A stretch of DNA of 64,000 nucleotides from Artemia franciscana (Eukaryota > Arthropoda > Branchiopoda > Anostraca > Artemiidae), in NCBI RefSeq assembly GCF_032884065.1, contig NW_027062649.1:3816939-3880938 (forward strand). Reading direction: 5' to 3'. The position numbers were made by a program, and so were the translations under genes. This document shows positions 56,480-64,000 of this stretch, piece by piece. The notes beneath the pieces are model-generated. The model did not search any database and was not told the DNA's origin. It saw nothing but the letters and a program-made list of their open reading frames with translations. The number at the start of each line of letters is the position of its first letter. The stretch's first letter is position 1.

Positions 56480-58790
56480 ACTAACAAATAATAGGGACAT
56501 CAAACATGGTAATACTTCGCAAATCTACTCACGGTAAACTTTGGCAAATCTATTCAGGGGCTACTGAAATTTGGTGTCAAAATATTTGACATTGATGAAA
56601 AATAAAAGTGTGCGTTAGGTGGTTTGAATGTGTGTGAACGAGGAAATATTCAAGATTATCTTAACGTTATGACCGATAAAGTGTAAAATTTCTAAATTCT
56701 AAAAATGTACCTGCAACCTATCCAATGTTAACTGGATTTACTGTCAAATATTTGACAACCATCGACAGTGTGCGAACATTAAATACTCAAAATTACCTTA
56801 ACGTTATGGCTGACAAAGTATAACTTTTTAAAAACGTTGGAACACTCAATGATCTTAATAATATCCCTAACAAAGAATAGGAACATCAAAATTCTTGAAA
56901 CTTACCTCCAAATCTACTCAGTGGCAGCTGAAATTTATTGTCAAGATATTCGGCATATTCGAAAAATAAAATTTAGCGTTAGGTGGTTCCAATGTGACTG
57001 AACGGTAAAATGTTCAAAATTACCTTAACGTTATGAGCGACAAAGTGTAAAATTTTTAAATTCAGAAAACTTACCAGATTTCAATCCAATGTTAGCCGGA
57101 TTTACTATCAAAATATTTAACAACTATCGAGAGTGTGTGGACATTAAAATGCTCAAAATTACCTTAACGTTATGGCTGACAAAGTATAATTTTTTAAAAT
57201 AAGCTGGAACACTTAATCATTTTCATAAAATCCCTAACCAAGAATAGGAACATCAAAATTCTTAAAACTTACCTGCAAATCTACTCAGTGGTAACTGAAA
57301 TTTATTGTCAAGATATTTGGCATTGTTGAAAAAAAGGTGTGCCTTAGATGGCACAGTGTGTGCCTTAGTCTGGGAACGGTAAAATATTCAAAATTACCTT
57401 AACGCTATGGGTGACGAAGTATAAGACTTTTTCAATTCTAAAAACGTACATGGAAATCTATCCGATATTAACTGGATTTATTATCAGAATATCTGCCAGG
57501 CGTCAAAAGTGTGTACGCTAAAATACTCAAAGTTACCTTAACGTTATGGCTTACAAAGTATGATATTATTAAAATCTGAAAATATGCTTGGAAATCTACC
57601 CAGTGGTAATTAAGTTTATTATCCAAATATTTGACAGTCGTCACAAAATAGAACGTGTGCGTGAGATAGTTTGAATGTGTGTTAGCATTGAAATACTAAA
57701 AATTACCTTAACATAATGGTTAACAAAGTATATGATTTTTAAATTCTGAACACGTAGTTAAAAAGCTATTCAATAGGAGAATTTACTATCAAAATGTTTG
57801 ACGTCGAAAGATAAGAGCGTGCGTCAGGTAGTATGAAAATGGGTGAATGTTAAAATACTCGAAGTTGCCCTAACTATGGTGTTTAACAACTATGGTTAAC
57901 TTAATGGTTACTTAATGCCATTAACTTATTAACCCTTAGCTTAATTATTAACCATTAATTATTATTAATTATTAACTAATTAATTAATTATTAATTAATT
58001 ATTATTATTAATTCATATTTTAATTATTTTATTATTGCAATTATTTTGTAATAAAACTTTATAATTAATTTAATTCATAAACTTTTAATAACTTACTTAC
58101 CCTTATATAATTTACCTTATATAATTCACCTTATATAATTTATTACCCTTAATTAATAAGCTTTTAATTAATTAACGCAATTATTTTATATTATTTATAT
58201 TTTATTTATTTTAATTATTATTAATTTATGTATTAATTATTAATTAATTAATGATTAACCAATTAATTATTAACCATTAACTTAATTGTTTGAATTAACA
58301 GGTATGGTTAACTATGGTTAACAAAATAATAAATCTTAAATTCTGTAAACGTACCACTAAATATTTTCAATAGCTGAATTGATAACCAAAATATTTTACA
58401 TTTGTCGAAAGATAAAAGCTTGTCTTAGGTAGTTTGAAACTACGTGAACATTGACATACTAAAAATTGGCTTAACGTTATGGTTGTCGAAGTATAAGATT
58501 TTAGTTTTGAAAACGCACTTGGAAATCTATTCAACAACTTTATTGTAAAATATTTGACAGTTGTCGAAAGATAAAAGTCTGCGTTAGGTAGTTTGAAAGT
58601 GTGTAAACATCAAAATACTGAAAATTAACTTGAAGTTATGGTTGAAAACATTATCAGATTTTAAATTCTGAAAACATACCTCGAAATCTATTCGATAACC
58701 GAATTTATTGTCAAACTGTTTGTCAACCCGTAAAAGATAAAAGTGTGTATCAGGTAGTCTGAAAAAATGTGAATTTGAAATGTCCAACAC
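56480..58790. repeat. Degenerate satellite array, interrupted
   Basis: About 12 diverged units of roughly 150-190 bp sharing AAAATTACCTTAACGTTATG, ACAAAGTATAA, AATCTACTCAGTGG and TTTATTGTCAAGATATTTG. Units are found near 56655, 56790, 57020, 57160, 57390, 57525, 57700, 57865, 58470 and 58620. A block of TTAATTAT-rich low-complexity DNA (57890-58300) splits the array. Confidence 0.85.
57890..58300. repeat. TTAATTA low-complexity insertion
   Basis: Almost exclusively A and T in TTAATTA/ATTATTA words, bounded on both sides by TATGGTTAAC-type satellite sequence, so it expanded within or was inserted into a satellite unit. Confidence 0.85.
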
Positions 58791-61577
58791 TGCCTGACAA
58801 TGTATTTTTTTTGAAAAATTCTTTGAAAAATGCTCTTTTTTTGGGAAATCGCCAAATTTGGGAAATCGCCCTCATCCTTAGATTTTAAAAAGCACTTTTT
58901 GCCCCCTCCGCCTTAAATTTTCATAAATTGACCTTACTGCCTATTATCATATCTTAAAAGCTAATCAAAATATATCGTCCCAAGTAGCGCAAATAAGTTG
59001 CTGCTAGGTACATAGTCTATTGCCTGAATAGATTCCAGATAAACAAAAGACGTTATCATTGCGTGATTAGGTAAGGAATTTTCACAAATCCACCAAAAAA
59101 TGGCAACAATGGCAATCAATACTCATAAAGAGTCACACCTAAATAAAGTATTACTGATGTATCAAACCCCTGGAAGGAAACCCTTGGAAAACTTTCTTGG
59201 TGGCATGAAAGGAATGCCATGGGAAAATTTTCCACGGAACGTCTCAGTTTTAGATGCCAAACGAGGCATAAAACTCCTGATCCTGTAGAAAGTAAGGGAA
59301 GGTCACGGTTGAACAGGTCTTAAACAAAGAAATAAGATAATCTTAGTCTGTCTGATGAGATGATTAAGAAAATCATGGAAAAAATAAATCCTAATAATAA
59401 CTGCCAAACTCTTTAAGTTTTAATATTACTACCCAGGTTAGTTTAAGAGTGTTATTTTATCTGGGTAGATGTTGTTTTGTTAATTTTGAACTGGCCAAGT
59501 AGTCTTGTTCACAATCAGTCTCTTTGCTTACTGAATATAGAAAGTAATTCGTGAATTAAGATAACAACATTAAGATTCTTGGCTTTAAGCAAAAAAAATG
59601 AAATAAAATAATAATCTACTCTTGCCCATGTAGGGCAGAACCGGACACATTTCAGTTAAACCCGAAAAAAAAATATTTGAATCAATCCCCCATCACGATC
59701 CAAAAGATAGAGCCATCTGGACTAAGAGCATCAAAAAGAAAAGATAGATAGCGTAACTTTTTCACGATTCTAGATTTGTAAGAGAATTTAAAGAAACCAG
59801 TGATAAAATATCTGGTTTTATACTTACAACATAACACATAAATGTTCAAGGTGTCAGAAAAAAAATGACCTACATAAAACAGTTTTTGCAGTTTTACTTT
59901 TGAAACGATCTATCAACCAAACTAGGATACATTAAGAATAGATGACATTCTTGCGAATTTGAGTAGAATTTTTAATTAAATGATATCTGAGTAATTGACA
60001 GTATCTGGTTCAACCCACGTCCAGTTCGACCCCGAGCTCCCCTACTTGTAGAAGTACGAGTAAGTATAGAAAAAAAGAGTAGGAGGATTGTGAAAACTCT
60101 TAATGTCTGTATCCTATTGTAAATCAGGACCTATATGGTGTACATATGGGTTTTAACGATTTAACCGCTTGTTCATCCTGGTCGGTACAAATTGACAGCT
60201 AGTTGGGGAAACAATTTCTCTTTGTGGAAATATTACACTGATATGTTGCAAAATGGCTCAGAATTTATGGGTATCGATCTACGGATTTTCACGATCGATA
60301 GCAACCAGCTATATAACAATTACTTATATCTGTCCTCGGAAGTAATAGATGCCAGGATAAACGAATCTTTCTCTCACCCTCCCCCCCTATCTCCTTTTTC
60401 TATCTCTCTTTTTCACTCTTTATAGTTATTTTCTGAAATTTATTTTTATAGCATAATCTCATTTAATTGTTTTTCTATTATTATTTTTTTTTAATATAAA
60501 CATGAAGCATCGTATGTGCGTTATCTGTTCGAGTGTTTAATTTGTTTCATTTTTCCATGAATTAGTGCACTTCCTTGGGGAACTACTTAACCCTTGCATT
60601 TCTTTTCCAAATCTCTATTATTATTTGATTCATTATTAACACTATTAAGATAGATTATGGTACCATATTGAATTAAAGTAAAAATTTAATCACGGATCAT
60701 CTTCTTATGGTGTCAGTGGTGTAACAGAATGAGCGGTGCTTAATGGTGCTTAGAGAGAACTTAAAAGATTGTATTTGATTTTCAGTCAGCTAATAGCTCC
60801 AATGTTTCTTTAATTTTGTTAGGGCTACAGATAGATCAAAAGTACTTCTTAACTTGGGTTTATTTTAATTTTATGAACTTTTATTTACATTTTGACAAAC
60901 TAAGGCCCCTCCCCTATTTCCTGAATTCAGTTGCTCATTTATTTACATGAGCCTTTCTAGAAGGAAAAGAAGAAGAAGAAAAAGACCATCAGTATTCCAA
61001 ACAAAAGATAATAAAAACAAATCAGCTAAGAAATGAGGCTTAAGAGCCTCTGTAGCAAAACAAAGAGACAAAAAGGCTATTTGTATTCTAGCCCCCCCCC
61101 GCCCAAAAAAATCTATGATCTACTACAAATTATAGTAGAGACAAAAACGGAACAATTATGAAACGGTGGTTAAGATCAGTACTGTCAAGAAAAAAAAAAT
61201 TAAAGGTAAAGAAAATGAAAAAAAAAATGAAAGGCAAAGACAATGAAATACTAAAGGCAAATATTTAAAAAATAAATAAATCCAGAGCAAAGAAAATGAA
61301 ATCTAAATCTCCAATTAAAAGACATATTTGAAATTCACAACGTAAATATATATCACCCTCCAATTTAAAAATCAAAGGAAACGATTACAGTTATGGCAGA
61401 TATAATTAAGTGCGTAATTTTCTTTGCGTGTGTTTGTTAGACATTATACATACTCAGAATGAACTGACAGTTTGAAATGTTCTTTTTAGTTTGGATGCTA
61501 TATTTTATGTATTATGTGATGATGAGATGATTTCGAATATTTTGTGATTGGTATCTTTGTATGTTTCTCTTTAATAG

Positions 61578-61772
61578 TTGATAGGTTTTGCTTGTTTAAT
61601 TAGAGTTAACAATCGCTTTCTGGAAAAACTTTCTTTAGAATTGAGTGATAAGCTGTGGAGTTTGGTGGATGAAACTTCCAGAGATTTTCTGGAATTAATA
61701 TCTGAGCCGAATCCTGAATTTCACTCAGCTGGTTCGGCCTCTTTCTTTGGATTACCAAGGACATCAAAATAA
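61578..61772 (+). CDS. Candidate alternative terminal exon of FANCA, or last exon of an unknown gene
   Basis: After the acceptor-like TTTCTCTTTAATAG (ends 61577) an open frame reads LIGFACLIRVNNRFLEKLSL, ELSDKLWSLVDETSRDFLEL, ISEPNPEFHS and stops at 61770-61772. It has a coding-like composition. An AATAAA polyadenylation signal sits at 61822-61827. Spliced from the FANCA exon at 55834 it would be in frame (phase 0 to 0) and give a truncated protein. An alternative acceptor (TTTAATTAG) lies 30 bases inside. I know no FANCA homology for this tail, so it could belong to a nested gene or a TE remnant. Confidence 0.4.
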   Translation: MIGFACLIRVNNRFLEKLSLELSDKLWSLVDETSRDFLELISEPNPEFHSAGSASFFGLPRTSK

Positions 61773-61821
61773 AACATTTTTTGCCCCTGAATCCATTTTA
61801 GGTCTAGTCATTCCTGAAAAC

Positions 61822-61827
61822 AATAAA
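61822..61827 (+). promoter_or_regulatory. Possible polyadenylation signal
   Basis: AATAAA, 50 nt after the stop of the candidate terminal exon, followed by T/GT-rich sequence (CCTTTTGTTGTTT) about 17 nt later. Confidence 0.4.
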
Positions 61828-61989
61828 TCTGCAATATTCATCCTTTTGTTGTTTCAATATTATGAATTTTGTTTTAGCGCAGGACGATATTTTTGCTAAT
61901 GTGGCAACGCTGTGAATGTTCAAACATCAGCAAAATTTTTATTACCGAAGACACTTGCACATTCAATAGAAAGCTATACTTTCTTAAAT

Positions 61990-63260
61990 TATGTGATTAT
62001 TATGTCTTATATGCTATTTTTATAACAAATTTTTTCTTTCACGTTTCGTTTTTTTAAAATTTTGTACCTGCTACTTTTGTAACTGCAAATCTGCAAATGG
62101 AAGTTTTTTCCATTAAAAAATGAAGTCCCGATTTTTCATATTTTTTTATAAAGACATATATGGGTGTCGAAGTTTTCATGTAACAAGTTTAAAAATAATT
62201 GAATTTCATTTTCACTTTTCAGGAAATTGGTTCCTTTCACTGGTTTCTGAATAAATTTTGAGACCAACCTGGCTCAAAATGACTTAATAAAACAGTGTAG
62301 AGTTATTGAATTTTTTTTTTTTATTGGTTCTTTTTATTTATTTTCTTTTGTTTTTTAAAGTTTATCAATTTAATAATTTACTATTTTTCTTTCTGTTTTC
62401 CACGTTCCGTATCTTGGAATTTTTTGCCTGCTGCTACTGATGAATTGATTACTGATGAAATTTGCAATTGAAATCTTTTACATTAAAAATTGCAGTCTCG
62501 ATTTTTATGTAACAAATTTTTAAAAAAATGGATTTCATTTACACTGCCCTTGCTATTTTAGAAAGTCAGGTAGTTGGTTTCTTTTCATTGGTTCTTAAGT
62601 AAAATCTGTAACCACAGTGACTCGAAATAAATTAAGAAAACAATGTAGATTTATGGAATTTAGTCTTTAATTGGCTTTCTTATCTTTTTAGGTTTGTGAA
62701 CTTAATAATTTACTATATTTTTCCTCTTTCTGAACCTCCAAGTTTCGTATATTTGAATTCTGTGCCTGCTAGTACCAAACTGCAAATCTGCAAATAGAAG
62801 TCGTTTTGATTAAAAATTGAAGTCCTGATTTTTAATATGTTAAAATTTCCATATTAGTTTTGATTTTACCAATAAAAATTAGGTTTCATTTACATTGTCC
62901 TTAGTACTTTAGAAAGTCAAGGAAAGTTCATCCGGAAAAGAATTGTTTGCCTTAGAGTTTGTTTTATTTTTAGAAACAGTCAAAAGTGGATGTAGACATT
63001 AAGCTGGCAGTTGAATCATACGAAAAAACTGAGAAGATACCAAACACTTTGATTGAAGCAAGTATTTTCCGGATCAACTATTATCAAGGAAGTTTTCTTC
63101 CAGCGCTGCTTAGTCCAAGGTATGAAAATCCTGAAATTATTTTAACGCTTTTCTTTATTAATACTTATGTGATTCCTGAATAAGTCCTGAGACCACACTG
63201 CCTCAAAACGACTTCAAAAAACGTAGAACTTTGAAATTAATTCTTTAACTGGCTCTTTCG
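61990..63260. repeat. Tandem repeats of about 330-370 bp around a FANCA exon
   Basis: Recurring blocks: ACTGCAAATCTGCAAATGG (62081, with variants near 62460 and 62778), TTAAAAATTGAAGTC, GAGACCAACCTGGCTC / TAACCACAGTGACTCG / GAGACCACACTGCCTC (62262, 62608, 63190), and TTTAGAAAGTCAGG (62560, 62910). The last unit is split by the exon at 62974-63119. Confidence 0.75.
62974..63119 (+). CDS. FANCA: FANCA exon (last in the window)
   Basis: 146-nt exon after TTATTTTTAG, phase 0 in, phase 2 out at CCAAG|GTATG. It reads KQSKVDVDIKLAVESYEKTE, KIPNTLIEASIFRINYYQGS, FLPALLSPR. Human FANCA has [20 protein letters not shown] then [20 protein letters not shown], a near-diagnostic match over 40 residues. 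No later exon was found before the window ends, so the C-terminal 60% of the protein lies downstream. Confidence 0.96.
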
Positions 63261-64000
63261 ATTTTTTTTTTTTTAGGTTTTTGGATTTATTTCTTTACGG
63301 TTTTTTTTCTCTCTTCGCACTGAGATCGCTTAGCCGAGGTTTTGGCCAAAACATTTGCAGTATTTTCTCTTTGCGAATGTTTTCTGTTGGCAAAATTTTT
63401 TTTCCTTTTCTATGTTGTACGTTTTATCTTCGGTGACTGGGCTCCGGTTCCTGCCTTTACACAGAAGGTGTGGGTCAAAAGTCTCAGGAGGGTGGGGTTA
63501 ATTCTCGTCTTTATCTATTGATTGATTAAAAGTAACCTCCATAGGATTGATTTAAAAATATTTTTTTATTTATCACCTTTCCCTTAAGGATTGAACCTGT
63601 GGCTTTTTGGTCTAAAATAATACTTTTAATATATCCTAGCAACAAATCTTACGTCCATAAATTTACTGCATAATTTTTATGTAGAGTTGCCCCCAAAGAT
63701 TGGTGTAATCGAAAAATAATGTCCTCAAAGTAGGTTTTTTTTTAGTGTAGCCCCGTTCTCTTCCCTAGTGGTGCGATTTATGTGTATCTTCCATATTTTT
63801 GCAATACCTGCATGAAAAAGTGTTTCTATAACTTCATTATTTCTCAAACGCCTTTTGTTAGGAGACTTCAAATGTCACTAAAAGTGTGTTAAAAGCCCAA
63901 GATAAGTTATATTTTTATCAGGTAGTTTTCTGATTAATTAAAAATGATTAACTTCAGTTCTTTTAGATAATATATCATCTTAAGGCAGCCCCCGGGCCCC
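63120..64000 (+). other. FANCA intron, continues beyond the window
   Basis: The first 140 bp belong to the tandem repeat; after that I see T-rich sequence and no exon with FANCA similarity. Confidence 0.75.

Larger units (their letters stand above)
55835..62973 (+). other. FANCA intron, 7.1 kb
   Basis: Contains a degenerate satellite (56480-58790), a possible alternative last exon (61578-61772) and tandem repeats (61990-63260). 59.0-61.5 kb has scattered small frames (59100-59288, 60192-60425) and purine-rich sequence without recognisable features. Confidence 0.75.

Overview
This is eukaryotic, intron-rich, AT-rich nuclear DNA dominated by repeats. GT-AG introns of 1 to 14 kb, long (TA)n runs, a (TA)n-associated Penelope-like element, several LINE lineages, hAT and possible piggyBac relics and a Pol III tRNA gene point to an invertebrate animal. 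The repeat style reminds me of crustaceans such as brine shrimp; that species-level guess is weak.

The real protein-coding content is two genes on the + strand. (1) An upstream gene of unknown identity leaves two pieces: a Ser-rich exon end (3-69) and its phase-matched terminal exon (4251-4453, stop at 4451-4453). (2) Downstream lies the 5' to middle part of a Fanconi anaemia group A (FANCA) orthologue. Its exons are 21913-22057, 30564-30634, 31871-32079, 33978-34177, 41534-41675, 43687-43931, 55712-55834 and 62974-63119, with a possible earlier exon at 7362-7479. Every exon junction from 21913 onward is phase-compatible, and the joined product (about 427 codons) resembles the N-terminal 40% of vertebrate FANCA. 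The remaining exons lie beyond the window. A phase-compatible alternative last exon with a polyA signal sits at 61578-61772.

The introns hold the rest. 1-9 kb: fragments of an abundant palindromic repeat (family B), (TA)n and a Penelope-like 3' module. 10-11 kb: a fossil ORF joining a hAT-transposase remnant to a LINE RT tail. 13-15 kb: nested inverted repeats. 15-19.6 kb: a decayed jockey/CR1-like LINE (+) apparently split by a fairly intact RNase-H-bearing LINE (-). 21-28 kb: further RT fossils, the first family A element (Helentron/HINE-like, 2.4 kb) and a piggyBac-like MITE. 29-30 kb: a recent 0.3-kb tandem duplication and a tRNA-Lys(UUU) gene. 32-45 kb: three more family A copies and a hairpin-bearing minisatellite. 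46-49 kb: a Penelope-like element in head-to-tail arrangement with (TA)n. 49-53 kb: a family B cluster. 56.5-58.8 kb: a degenerate satellite. 62-63.3 kb: tandem repeats surrounding a FANCA exon.

FANCA acts in the nucleus in the Fanconi core complex, which promotes monoubiquitination of FANCD2-FANCI during interstrand-crosslink repair. No operon-like logic applies. The most interesting local biology is how repeats intrude on splice sites: a 5' splice site is copied five times in tandem at 34.1-34.6 kb, a family A element lies 13 nt after a donor, and acceptor-like CAGG repeats sit inside an intron. No new protein system is evident; all homology calls come from reading and memory of families, with no database search.
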